Shown here one piece after another: positions 6,461 to 13,970 of a stretch of 13,995 nucleotides of DNA. The position numbers were made by a program, and so were the translations under genes. Positions within the stretch are counted from its first letter, which is position 1. Every line of letters starts with the position of its first letter. Origin of the DNA: a bacterium (GTDB lineage: Bacteria; Auribacterota; UBA3054); NCBI GenBank assembly GCA_017444325.1, contig JAFSWV010000043.1:1-13995 (forward strand), given 5' to 3'. The notes beneath the pieces were generated by a model. It was given only the letters and a program-made list of their open reading frames with translations. It ran no database searches and was not told where the DNA came from.

Positions 6461-7176
6461 AAGGAATCGTATTAGCCGGCGGCGCCGGAACCAGACTTCG
6501 CCCCCTCACCACCATTACCAGTAAGCAGCTTCTGCCTGTCTATGACAAGCCGATGGTCTATTATCCCCTCCAGACCTTATTGGACGGCGGCATAAAGGAG
6601 ATCCTCTTCATCGTCGCGCCCGAAAGAGCGGCCGATTTCATGCGCCTTTTGGGTTCCGGCAAAGATTTCGGCGCGGAGTTCTCCTACAAGATCCAGGATA
6701 AGCCCGAGGGCCTCGCCCAGGCTTTCATCATAGGCTCCAACTTCATCGGCTCCGACGACGTCACGATGATCTTAGGCGACAACATCTTCGTCGGCAACGA
6801 CAGTTTCCTGCACGATTCCATCAAGACTTTCAAAAGCGGCGCCAGGGTTTTCGCCAAGCGCGTCCCCGACCCGGAGCGCTTCGGCGTCGTGGAATTCGAC
6901 AAGAACATGCAGGCTGTGTCGATCGAAGAAAAGCCCAAACAGCCCAAGAGCGATTACGCCGTGACCGGCCTCTACATCTACGATAACTCCGTCGTCGAGA
7001 GAGCCGCCAACCTTAAGCCCTCCGCCAGAGGCGAACTGGAGATCACCGACCTCAACAATCTCTACCTGAAAGAGAACGCCCTGGACGTCAGCATCTACGA
7101 GGGCGAGTGGCTCGACACCGGCACTTTCGATTCGCTTCTCGACGCCGGCATCATGATAAGAAACATGAAAAAATAA
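6457..7176 (+). CDS. RmlA-like sugar-1-phosphate nucleotidyltransferase (short form)
   Basis: Transfers a nucleotide (likely dTMP from dTTP) to glucose-1-phosphate or a similar sugar phosphate, giving an activated sugar for surface glycans. Motifs: nucleotide loop LAGGAGTRLRPLT at 6-18, SKQLLPVYDKPMVYYPL at 22-38, QDKPEGLAQAF at 80-90, metal/sugar site LGDN at 106-109, RFGVVEF near 142, EEKPKQPKSDYAVTGLYIYD at 157-176, GELEITDLN at 192-200 and WLDTGT at 218-223. At 239 residues it lacks about 50 C-terminal residues of classical RmlA/RfbA (about 290), a short form that is common in many phyla and possibly has different oligomerisation or regulation. No rmlB, rmlC or rmlD is adjacent. No separate SD is seen; it probably depends on coupling through the 4-bp overlap. 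It ends in a terminator shared with xseA. Confidence 0.92.
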   Translation: MKGIVLAGGAGTRLRPLTTITSKQLLPVYDKPMVYYPLQTLLDGGIKEILFIVAPERAADFMRLLGSGKDFGAEFSYKIQDKPEGLAQAFIIGSNFIGSDDVTMILGDNIFVGNDSFLHDSIKTFKSGARVFAKRVPDPERFGVVEFDKNMQAVSIEEKPKQPKSDYAVTGLYIYDNSVVERAANLKPSARGELEITDLNNLYLKENALDVSIYEGEWLDTGTFDSLLDAGIMIRNMKK

Positions 7177-7190
7177 AAAGCGAACAAGAA

Positions 7191-7224
7191 ATAAAAAAGC
7201 CTTCCGCGAGGAAGGCTTTTTTTA
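7191..7224. terminator. Bidirectional terminator between rmlA-like gene and xseA
   Basis: Stem AAAAGCCTTCC ending at 7205, loop GCGA, and GGAAGGCTTTT from 7210, followed by T to 7223. The reverse complement also ends in a T-run, so it serves the convergent genes on both strands. The TAA of xseA (7224-7222) lies in the plus-strand T-tract, so for xseA the hairpin begins directly after the stop. Confidence 0.92.
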
Positions 7225-8529
7225 TTGCTCGTCCAGGACTTTCGCTTTTACCGAGCCGTCCGACATCTCAACGGAGAAGCGCGCTTTCTTCTTCAAGGCT
7301 TCCGCCGAAGTTATCGCTTCGCCCGCTTCGTCCTCTAAAATGGCATAGCCGCGCTTTAGCACCGCCAGCGGGCCTATTGCTTCCAAAACACTCTTGTAGT
7401 TTTTAAGCTTGCTGTCATAGCGCTCGAGCTTGACGTCCATTTCCCTTTTGAAGCGCATGTCGAGGTCGTCCACTTTCTGCATGAGCGTTTCCACGATGTG
7501 CGTAGGCTCGCGCAGGGCGTAATGCTTAAGCAGCGTCATAACGGCCTCGCATCTGTCGTCGAGTTCGTCCGTGACGGCGTCGTTCAATCTTTCGCTGAGG
7601 TCCAGCACCGTTCCCTGCCAGTCAGACAGAGGCTGGACTACCAGTTCCGCCGCGGCGCTCGGAGTAGGGGCTCTCAGGTCCGCTACAAGGTCCGCTACGG
7701 TCCAATCGGTCTCATGCCCTACTGCGGATACGGTCGGGATCTTAGAGGCCGCTATAGCCCTTGCTACGCCCTCGTCGTTGAAACACCACAAATCTTCCAT
7801 AGAACCTCCGCCGCGGCCCACTATCAATACGTCAATGGGAGTGTCCGGATGCTGCTCGTTGTAGAGATTGCAATTCTCTATGGCGGCGATTATGGAAGCG
7901 GGAGCGTCCTCGCCCTGCACTAATGCCGGAGCGAAGACCAGCCTGCACGGGAAGCGGCGGAACAAAACGTTCTTGACGTCGCGCAAAACCGAACCGGAAG
8001 CGGATGTGACGAAGCCTATGGTTTTTGGGAAGATCGGCAGCGGCCTCTTCCTGTCTTCGGAAGTTAAGCCTTCCTCTTCAAGCTTTTTCTTCAGCGCCTC
8101 AAGCTGCAATTGTTTGGCGCCCAATCCGCAAGGCTCCATATCCTCGCAGATAACCTGATAGCGGCCGCTGGGAGGATAAATGTCCACTTTGCCCCTGACC
8201 ACCACGAGCATGCCGTTTTCAGGCATGAATTTCAAGCGGCAGTTGGTATAGCGGAACATCACGGCGCTGATCTGCGTGTTTTCGTCCTTTAGGGAAAAAT
8301 AGTAGTGTCCGGAGGACTGTCTTACGAAGTTGCTGATCTCCCCCACTACGAAGACGGAAGCGAAATTATCACGCAGAAGATGCTGAAGCCTCTCCGTCAG
8401 TTCGCTGACGGTCTGGGGCTTCAGCTCGTCTGTTTCCTCCTCGGATTCCGGCTCAGAAACAGAGAACTCCCCGGGCTCTTTGAAGAGATCGAGGAGTTCT
8501 TCCTGATGTGCCTTTTTCTTTCTAGGCAT
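7222..8529 (-). CDS. xseA: Exodeoxyribonuclease VII large subunit
   Basis: With several small XseB subunits this cytoplasmic nuclease degrades single-stranded DNA from both ends, in mismatch repair and recombination. 435 residues (E. coli 456). A charged N-terminal extension (1-38, with EPESEEETDE) precedes the OB-fold (about 39-135: VGEISNFVRQSSGHYYFSLK). The catalytic domain has FPKTIGFVTSASGSVLRDV at 167-185, VGRGGGSMEDLWCFNDE at 237-253, AVGHETDWTVADLVADLRAP at 269-288 and TPSAAAE just after, the most conserved family motifs. A long charged helical region follows and the C-terminal LKRGYAILEDEAGEAITSA is typical. It starts 6 bp after the stop of the lipoprotein gene, without a visible SD, so translation may depend on the upstream gene. 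No xseB is next to it in this window. Confidence 0.96.
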   Translation of the reverse strand: MPRKKKAHQEELLDLFKEPGEFSVSEPESEEETDELKPQTVSELTERLQHLLRDNFASVFVVGEISNFVRQSSGHYYFSLKDENTQISAVMFRYTNCRLKFMPENGMLVVVRGKVDIYPPSGRYQVICEDMEPCGLGAKQLQLEALKKKLEEEGLTSEDRKRPLPIFPKTIGFVTSASGSVLRDVKNVLFRRFPCRLVFAPALVQGEDAPASIIAAIENCNLYNEQHPDTPIDVLIVGRGGGSMEDLWCFNDEGVARAIAASKIPTVSAVGHETDWTVADLVADLRAPTPSAAAELVVQPLSDWQGTVLDLSERLNDAVTDELDDRCEAVMTLLKHYALREPTHIVETLMQKVDDLDMRFKREMDVKLERYDSKLKNYKSVLEAIGPLAVLKRGYAILEDEAGEAITSAEALKKKARFSVEMSDGSVKAKVLDEQ

Positions 8530-8535
8530 AAAGTG

Positions 8536-9690
8536 TTAGTTGATGGTCTGCATCTCAATGACCAGGCCGCCGTTGGTCTTCTTCATCGGGCTGGTCTGGG
8601 GAGTAGAGGGCGCAGAAGGAGCGGCAGGAGCAGCAGGCTCCGTCTGCTGAGGAGCGGTCACCTGGATCTCCATCGACTGGGGCTGAGGAGTGACGGTCAC
8701 TTCGCTCTCGAAGAAGCTCGGCTGGGTCGGCTGGGTCGGCTGAACGACCGTTTCTTCCTTCACTACGACTTCCGGCTGCTGCAGCTGCACGAAACCGGTT
8801 CCATTGAGTTCGTCAAGTTCCGTCTGGGCAGCGGACAAAGCGTCAGCTTTTTCTTTGGCTTTCCTTGCGGCTTCCTTGGCAGCTCTGGCTTTGGCGACAG
8901 CAGCTTCCTGAGCTTTCTCGGCTTCCTTTCTGGCAGCTTCGACTTTCTTCTGAGCGGCAGCCTTGGCATCGGCAACCTCTTCCTTGGCGGCTTCCTCTTC
9001 GGCAGCAGCTTCAGCCTCTATGGCGGCGGCTTCAGTTTCCGCGGCGGCGAAAGCGGCCTCTTCAGCCTGGGCTTTCTTTTCAGCCTCTATGGCTGCCTGC
9101 CTTTCGGCTTCGGCTTCTTTCTCGGCTCTAATGCGGGCAATTTCCGCTTCTCTGGCTCTCTTTTTGCTGGCGGCCGTCTGGAAAGAATAGACCGCTTCGT
9201 CGACTACGCCTTTGACCTCATCAGCCTGGCTGGTAAGACAGGCGAAGTCCAAAGAGTAGATGTTGTCGTCGCCGCAGATGAAGTAGCCGTAGTGCGTGAC
9301 GTCAACGGTAAGGAGCGCGTTCTCAGTGGAATTTTCCTTGCCGCTCCAGACGTAGGCTACGGACGGTTCGCCGCTGATCTTAACAAGCTGGGGAGCGCCG
9401 AGCAGAGCGCCTCTGCTTTCCAGGCTTTCCTTCAGCTTAAGGGCCGTCTCGCCTTTTTCCATATTGAAGGGCCTGAGGGCGTCGATGCGCATCTGGCTCC
9501 TGTAACCGCCCTCGTTGGGGGCCACGGCCATGATGGTGTTGGGCATGGTGTCGTCGCCGGGCACAACGTCCCAATCGGAGGGAAGCGTGACCGAGCAGCC
9601 GTTCTCAAAATCGATGGTCCTCTGAGTCGGAGCGGAAGAACAAGCCGCCAGAAGGATCACCGCGAAAAGTACCAAAAGAATGTTTTTCAT
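8536..9690 (-). CDS. Outer-membrane-type lipoprotein with PsbP/DcrB-like domain and TolA-like helix
   Basis: Lipoprotein signal peptide with lipobox LAAC (Cys17) followed by SS, so sorting to the outer membrane is expected by the +2 rule. Residues 25-172 include FENGCSVTLPSDWDVVPGDD and look like a PsbP/DcrB-type alpha-beta domain, judged only from the LPSDW pattern. Residues 174-290 are almost entirely Ala, Glu, Lys and Arg (for example AAETEAAAIEAEAAAEEEAA), a long rigid helix or coiled coil like the TolA or IgA-repeat type that could span the periplasm. Residues 300-370 are Pro/Thr/Gln/Val-rich with QPTQPTQP and an Ala-Pro-Ser stretch, suited to a flexible linker or cell-wall contact. The start has a GAAGG upstream. 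It is directly followed by xseA. No family name can be given; a structural envelope role is inference. Confidence 0.82.
   Translation of the reverse strand: MKNILLVLFAVILLAACSSAPTQRTIDFENGCSVTLPSDWDVVPGDDTMPNTIMAVAPNEGGYRSQMRIDALRPFNMEKGETALKLKESLESRGALLGAPQLVKISGEPSVAYVWSGKENSTENALLTVDVTHYGYFICGDDNIYSLDFACLTSQADEVKGVVDEAVYSFQTAASKKRAREAEIARIRAEKEAEAERQAAIEAEKKAQAEEAAFAAAETEAAAIEAEAAAEEEAAKEEVADAKAAAQKKVEAARKEAEKAQEAAVAKARAAKEAARKAKEKADALSAAQTELDELNGTGFVQLQQPEVVVKEETVVQPTQPTQPSFFESEVTVTPQPQSMEIQVTAPQQTEPAAPAAPSAPSTPQTSPMKKTNGGLVIEMQTIN
8720..8742. repeat. Short 9-bp tandem repeat in the lipoprotein gene
   Basis: GGCTGGGTC occurs twice in tandem, followed by a partial third copy. On the coding strand it gives the QPTQPTQP stretch. 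Copy number could vary by slippage in steps of three codons, without shifting frame. Confidence 0.6.
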
Positions 9691-9725
9691 AAGCGTAAGC
9701 CTTCGATGTTGATTAGACTTCTACT

Positions 9726-9731
9726 ATTTTA
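9726..9731 (-). promoter_or_regulatory. Putative -10 box of the lipoprotein-xseA unit
   Basis: TAAAAT on the minus strand, 35 bp before the ATG at 9690. I see no convincing -35 at 16-18 bp, so this is a weak call. Confidence 0.3.
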
Positions 9732-9790
9732 CCAAAAACTCCCGTCTTAATGCTGAAAACTAAGCAAGCTCTCTCACGGCTGGAGACGTT

Positions 9791-9821
9791 TTGCAATAAT
9801 TTCCCCTTGTTTTGTTAAAAT
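9791..9821 (+). promoter_or_regulatory. Putative promoter of the alpha-mannosidase gene
   Basis: TTGCAA at 9791-9796 and TAAAAT at 9816-9821 with a 19-bp spacer, giving a leader of about 30 nt before the ATG at 9860. The spacer is slightly long. The 169-bp interval between the divergent lipoprotein and mannosidase genes otherwise shows nothing recognisable. Confidence 0.35.
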
Positions 9822-9859
9822 GGATAGAACTATTATCACGATTAACCTGGAGACCCAAA

Positions 9860-12800
9860 ATGTCCTATCTAGAACTGCAAAGCGTAAAGCGCCGTTTGCA
9901 CGGCTTCCTTCCAAGAATCTCAGCCCGAAGCGTCAAGGCCAGAAAGGAAGTAACAGAAGTATCCATTGCCCCTTGCGGTTACAAGGAAAGCAACACTCCC
10001 CCGCCCGAATCGGCGTTCACTCCCTACGAACAGGATTCCGTCTGGGCGAAGACCAGGGAAAATCACTGCTGGTTCCGCGTAAAATTCGACGTCCCGAAAG
10101 AGTGGGGCAAGGAAAACCTCTACCTCAACATCAAGCCTGAAAGGGGCTGCGCCTGCTTGACCACGCAGTACACCGCCATAAAGGACGGCACGGCCATCCA
10201 GGGCATGGACAGCAACCATACGAAAGTAAAGATCGAATCATCTGACAAGGAGCTTTACCTTTACGCCTATTCAGGCTGCCCCCACGACCACGTCGTCACT
10301 TTCGCCTGTGAACTGCAGCTCATCGATCCGGAAGTCGAAGCTCTCTTTTACGACCTGAAGATACTGGAGAACGTTTTGAAGTTCGCGGATGAGGAAAGTC
10401 TGCTCGTCGCCCAGGCTAAGGACGCCGTCAACGGCGTTATCAACAGACTGGACACCAGAGATTTCGAAAGCCCGGAATTCGACAAGACTGTCTGTGAAGC
10501 GAGGAAATACCTGAAGGAAGACTTCTACGGAAAACAGACGCCCATAGACGAGGCCGTTTACAACATCGGCCACACCCACATCGACGTCGCCTGGCTCTGG
10601 CCCATGCGCCAGACGAGGGAAAAAGCCCAGCGCTCTTTCGCGACCGTCATCGCACTGATGGAAAAATATCCCGAGTACAAATTCATGTCCTCCCAGCCGG
10701 CCTTGTACTACTTCGTCCAGCAGGACGACCCCAAGCTCTTCGAGAAGATCAAGCAGCGCGTCAAAGAGGGCCGCTGGGACATCGAAGGCGGCACCTGGCT
10801 GGAAATGGACTGCAACCTGACTTCCGGCGAGAGCCTTTGCAGGCAGCTGATCTTCGGTCAGCGCTACTTTCTTGAAAACTTCGGGCGCCGCACGCGCTCC
10901 CTCTGGCTCCCCGACGTCTTCGGCTACGCCGCCGCGCTGCCGCAGATCCTGACTCAGGCCGGCGTCGATACCTTCGTCACTTCCAAGATCAGCTGGAACG
11001 AGACCAACAGAATGCCCTGGGACATCTTCGAGTGGCAGGGCATCGACTGCACCAAGATACTTTCCTACTTCATCACTTCCCAGGACAGCGAAAAGGGCAA
11101 GCCCGCTTCCCGCTATACGACCTACACTGGCGACACGCTTCCCTCTTGGCAATTCGGCACCTACCGCCGCTTCGTTCCCAAGGAAGCCTGCGACGCCGTC
11201 CTTAACACCTACGGCCACGGCGACGGCGGCGGCGGCCCCACAGCCGAAATGATCGAGTATGTCGAGCGTCAGAAAGACGGCCTCACCACTCTTCCCAAAG
11301 CCAAATTCGCCACCGCTACGGAAACGCTCGAAAAGATCCACGAGAAAGCTAAATCCTGCGAACTGCCCGTCTGGCGCGGCGAACTCTACCTGGAGTTCCA
11401 CCGCGGCACCTACACTTCCGTCGCTGGCGTCAAGAAAGGCAACCGCCGCGCGGAATTCAATCTCCAGACCGTCGAGAACCTGGCCGTCATAGCCCAGCAG
11501 TTCGGCCTTGCGAAGTTCTCCCAGGAAGAGCTGGCCGACATCTGGCGCTGCGTCCTTACCAACCAGTTCCATGACATTCTGCCCGGCTCCTCCATCAACC
11601 TCGTTTACGACGTGACGCTGAAAGAACTGGCGGACTGCAACGCGGCCCTATTGGACAAGAAGCAGAACTTTGCCAATCTCATCGCCGGTAAAGTCAAGGC
11701 TGATCAGAACGGTCTTCTGATCTTCAACCCCCACGGCCTTCCCATCAGCGCCAACGTCAAAGTTGGCGGCGTCTCCGCGCTCGTCAAAGACATTCCCGCC
11801 CACGGCTGGAAAGTCGTCCCTGAAGCCGAGGTCGTAAGCAAGAACACCATTTCCGCCACCGAGACTTCCCTGGAAAACGACAAAGTCAAACTCTCCTTCG
11901 ACGAATACGGCCGCATAAGTTCCTTCATCGCGAAGGAAGAAAAGCGCGAGCTGGTGGAAGTTGGCCAAGCCTTCAACACGCTGAAATTCTACGAAGACAT
12001 CCCGGAAGTTTACGACAACTGGGAGATCAAGGACTACGCCACCGAAAAAGGCTGGGATCTTGGCAAGCCCGTCGAGACATCCATTGTCGAAGACGGCTCC
12101 CGCAAGGGCATCCGCTTTACCTTCGCCTTCGGCAAGTCAAAGCTCACCCAGACCGTCTATCTGACGGAAGGCAGCGCCAAAGTCGATTTCGAAACGGAAG
12201 TTGATTGGCAGGAAAACGAGAAGGTCCTCAAGGCCGAGTTCCCCACCAACCTCATTTCCGACTACGCCACCTACGACATCCAGTTCGGTTCGGCCCGCCG
12301 TCCCACCCACCGCAACACCAGCTGGGACCAGGCCAAGTTTGAAGTCTGCGCCAACAAGTACATGGATCTCTCAGAGCCCGACTTCGGTCTGGCGCTTTTG
12401 AACGACTGCAAGTACGGTCACTCCTGCCTCGGCGGCAAGATGGCCATAACGCTCCTCAAGAGCTCCAACGATCCCGATCCCGACTGCAACCGCGGACCTA
12501 ACACTTTCACTTATTCTCTGCTCCCGCATAAGGGCGGCGCTGAGAATCCCGAGATCCTGAAAGAAGCCTACGCTCTCAACGAGCCGCTCTTCGCCGTGCC
12601 TGTCGAAAAGAAAGACGGCTCTCTCCCCGAAGAGTATTCTTTCATCACCTCTTCCACGCCCAGCGTCGTTCCCGAGACCGTCAAGGCCGCCGAAGACGGC
12701 AAGGGCGTCATCGTTCGTCTCCTGGAGACCAAGGGCACCCATACGGATGCGGCCTTAACTTTCGGCACCGCGCCGAAGGCTGTCACCTTGACGAACATTC

Positions 12801-12892
12801 TGGAAGACAACCAGTCTGAGATCCCGGTCAAGGACGGTAAGATCGATCTTACCTTCCATCCCTTCGAGATCAAGACCATCAGACTGAAATAA
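9860..12892 (+). CDS. Alpha-mannosidase, glycoside hydrolase family 38
   Basis: Hydrolyses terminal alpha-mannose residues, a zinc-dependent retaining enzyme. The 1010-residue protein begins at the ATG at 9860, preceded by GGAG 7 nt upstream; longer starts would overlap the promoter. Order: N-terminal beta domain (~60-190), GH38 catalytic domain (~233-500), helical middle domain (~510-600, EFHRGTYTSVAGVKKGNRR), then the C-terminal beta domains. Predicted zinc ligands by family comparison are H240 and D242 (GHTHIDVAWLW), D352 (LWLPDVFGY, also the nucleophile) and H453 (TYGHGDGGGGPT). There is no signal peptide, so it is likely cytoplasmic, like the MAN2C1/Ams1-type enzymes of similar size (about 1040). 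This would fit breakdown of imported mannose oligosaccharides or recycling of host or self glycans. It is a single-gene unit with its own promoter and terminator; no transporter or regulator is adjacent. Confidence 0.96.
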   Translation: MSYLELQSVKRRLHGFLPRISARSVKARKEVTEVSIAPCGYKESNTPPPESAFTPYEQDSVWAKTRENHCWFRVKFDVPKEWGKENLYLNIKPERGCACLTTQYTAIKDGTAIQGMDSNHTKVKIESSDKELYLYAYSGCPHDHVVTFACELQLIDPEVEALFYDLKILENVLKFADEESLLVAQAKDAVNGVINRLDTRDFESPEFDKTVCEARKYLKEDFYGKQTPIDEAVYNIGHTHIDVAWLWPMRQTREKAQRSFATVIALMEKYPEYKFMSSQPALYYFVQQDDPKLFEKIKQRVKEGRWDIEGGTWLEMDCNLTSGESLCRQLIFGQRYFLENFGRRTRSLWLPDVFGYAAALPQILTQAGVDTFVTSKISWNETNRMPWDIFEWQGIDCTKILSYFITSQDSEKGKPASRYTTYTGDTLPSWQFGTYRRFVPKEACDAVLNTYGHGDGGGGPTAEMIEYVERQKDGLTTLPKAKFATATETLEKIHEKAKSCELPVWRGELYLEFHRGTYTSVAGVKKGNRRAEFNLQTVENLAVIAQQFGLAKFSQEELADIWRCVLTNQFHDILPGSSINLVYDVTLKELADCNAALLDKKQNFANLIAGKVKADQNGLLIFNPHGLPISANVKVGGVSALVKDIPAHGWKVVPEAEVVSKNTISATETSLENDKVKLSFDEYGRISSFIAKEEKRELVEVGQAFNTLKFYEDIPEVYDNWEIKDYATEKGWDLGKPVETSIVEDGSRKGIRFTFAFGKSKLTQTVYLTEGSAKVDFETEVDWQENEKVLKAEFPTNLISDYATYDIQFGSARRPTHRNTSWDQAKFEVCANKYMDLSEPDFGLALLNDCKYGHSCLGGKMAITLLKSSNDPDPDCNRGPNTFTYSLLPHKGGAENPEILKEAYALNEPLFAVPVEKKDGSLPEEYSFITSSTPSVVPETVKAAEDGKGVIVRLLETKGTHTDAALTFGTAPKAVTLTNILEDNQSEIPVKDGKIDLTFHPFEIKTIRLK

Positions 12893-12910
12893 AGAAAAAC
12901 AAAAACCAAA

Positions 12911-12946
12911 AAAATAAGCGCGCTCCTCGGAGCGCGCTTATTTTTA
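12911..12946. terminator. Bidirectional terminator between mannosidase and RhuM-like genes
   Basis: A stem of at least 12 bp (AATAAGCGCGCTC with GAGCGCGCTTATT) around a CTCG tetraloop at 12926-12929, followed by T-rich sequence on the plus strand and preceded by an A-run that gives a T-run on the minus strand. The TAA of the RhuM-like gene (12946-12944) lies in the plus-strand T-tract. Confidence 0.92.
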
Positions 12947-13795
12947 TATTTTGGATTTCAGACCTGAGATCTCTCTTGAGTCAAGTTTCGTGAAAGCAAA
13001 GCACTTTCTTCCCAGATCCTTGATTGAAGCTCCAATAAGGAAAAGTTCTTTGTCGTCGATTATCAGAAAACGGTCGTGAAACTTGGCGCTTTCCCTAACG
13101 ACCAGATCGCCGTACTGTTCGTTAAACTTCTTGATGTCGCTTGCGGCCAATTCATTTCCGCGCTTAGAAGTCACGATCTCAAGGCTTACTCCTTTGCCTT
13201 TTTTCGCCAGCATTTCAAGGGTCGTTATGTCAACATAATTATCGATCAAAAGAATAGATCTTTTAGCAGACAAAATAAACTTAGTCAAAAGTACATCGGC
13301 ATCGAAAACCTGTCCGTCATAAAAAACGCCCTGCCTTGGCGGAAGCGAAGTCCTGACAAAAAAATCAACGCTTTCCTGAAGGTTTCCTATATGAGCATCG
13401 TGTTCATTTAATTTTTCTTCAACTCGATCAAGGCGTTTGTTTAAAGTGTATCCTCTGAGAAGATGTTCCCTTAACACTTTTGTCGCCCACTGTCTGAATC
13501 TTGTGCCTTGAATCGATTTCACACGATATCCCACTGATATAACCACGTCAAGATTATAAAAAGCAACATTGTATTTTTTCTGATCAGAAGCAGTATATGC
13601 AAATTTTGCATAAACTGATTTTTTATCCAGCTCACCTTCATGAAAAATATTGCTGATATGTCTGGCAATAACTGATTGATTCCTTTCAAAAAGAATTACC
13701 ATCTGCGCCTGCGTAAGCCAGACAGTTTCGTTTTCAAAACGAACGTCAAGCTTTATTGTCTCATCAGGCTGATAAATTATAATCTCGTTTTCCAT
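12944..13795 (-). CDS. RhuM-family protein with C-terminal phospholipase-D-like domain
   Basis: 283 residues. The N-terminal part (about 1-115) is a RhuM ('virulence RhuM', PF13310 type) domain: EIIIYQPDETIKLDVRFEN, VWLTQAQMVILFERNQSVIA at 25-44 resembling a helix-turn-helix, NIFHEGELDKKSVYAKFA at 49-66, and YNLDVVISVGYRVKSIQGTR at 80-99. A charged helical linker (116-145) leads to DFFVRTSLPPRQGVFYDGQV, then a PLD-like region (about 160-275) with SILLIDNYVD at 180-189 and HDRFLIIDD at 240-248, followed by LIGASIKDLG. The HKD motif here is HxRx4D: H240, R242, D247, with Arg in place of the usual Lys. RhuM proteins are scattered in accessory DNA of many bacteria and have no firm biochemical function; DNA binding plus a nuclease-like or sensing domain is inference. 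The gene is visibly more AT-rich than its neighbours, suggesting transfer. No SD is seen at the ATG; it stands alone between terminators. Confidence 0.88.
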   Translation of the reverse strand: MENEIIIYQPDETIKLDVRFENETVWLTQAQMVILFERNQSVIARHISNIFHEGELDKKSVYAKFAYTASDQKKYNVAFYNLDVVISVGYRVKSIQGTRFRQWATKVLREHLLRGYTLNKRLDRVEEKLNEHDAHIGNLQESVDFFVRTSLPPRQGVFYDGQVFDADVLLTKFILSAKRSILLIDNYVDITTLEMLAKKGKGVSLEIVTSKRGNELAASDIKKFNEQYGDLVVRESAKFHDRFLIIDDKELFLIGASIKDLGRKCFAFTKLDSREISGLKSKI

Positions 13796-13835
13796 ATTGA
13801 CGGGTCATTGGGTAAACTTTTATCAAATCTACCGC

Positions 13836-13864
13836 ATGATAGGAAAACTTACTCATGAAAACAA
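13836..13864 (-). promoter_or_regulatory. Putative promoter of the RhuM-like gene
   Basis: On the minus strand TTGTTT (13864-13859) and TATCAT (13841-13836) are separated by 17 bp, about 40 bp before the ATG at 13795. Just upstream, at 13872-13898, an imperfect inverted repeat (AGCTTTTTCTA facing TAGAAGCT) could be an operator, but it may be chance in AT-rich DNA. Confidence 0.45.
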
Positions 13865-13911
13865 GCTTTTTAGCTTTTTCTACATATTTTAGAAGCTAAC
13901 GTAATCTATAT

Positions 13912-13945
13912 AAAAAAGAGACGCGCTCTCGCGCGTCTCTATTTG
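13912..13945 (-). terminator. Terminator at the right edge
   Basis: A perfect 10-bp stem (AGAGACGCGC at 13917-13926 with GCGCGTCTCT at 13931-13940) and a TCTC loop. The best T-run (six T) follows the hairpin on the minus strand, so it mainly ends a minus-strand transcript entering from the right; plus-strand sequence after it is only moderately T-rich. Confidence 0.85.
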
Positions 13946-13970
13946 TTTGTTGCTTTTTTATTTTGTTTGT

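Noticed and set aside
8305..9750. 481-residue plus-strand frame rich in Gly, Ser, Leu and Phe
   Set aside because: Looks like a repeat or silk-like protein but is only the reverse reading of the Ala/Glu/Lys helix of the lipoprotein gene and of the start of xseA.
9812..9859. Upstream TTG start for the mannosidase giving 16 extra residues
   Set aside because: It overlaps the likely -10 box, has no SD, and the ATG at 9860 has GGAG at ideal spacing.
10271..11572. 433-residue minus-strand open frame
   Set aside because: Antisense to the GH38 catalytic domain, whose zinc and nucleophile motifs are intact; produced by the strong C preference at third positions.
13872..13898. Inverted repeat upstream of the RhuM-like gene as an attachment or IS end
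   Set aside because: It is imperfect, AT-rich and has no partner repeat at the other side of the gene; mentioned only as a possible operator.
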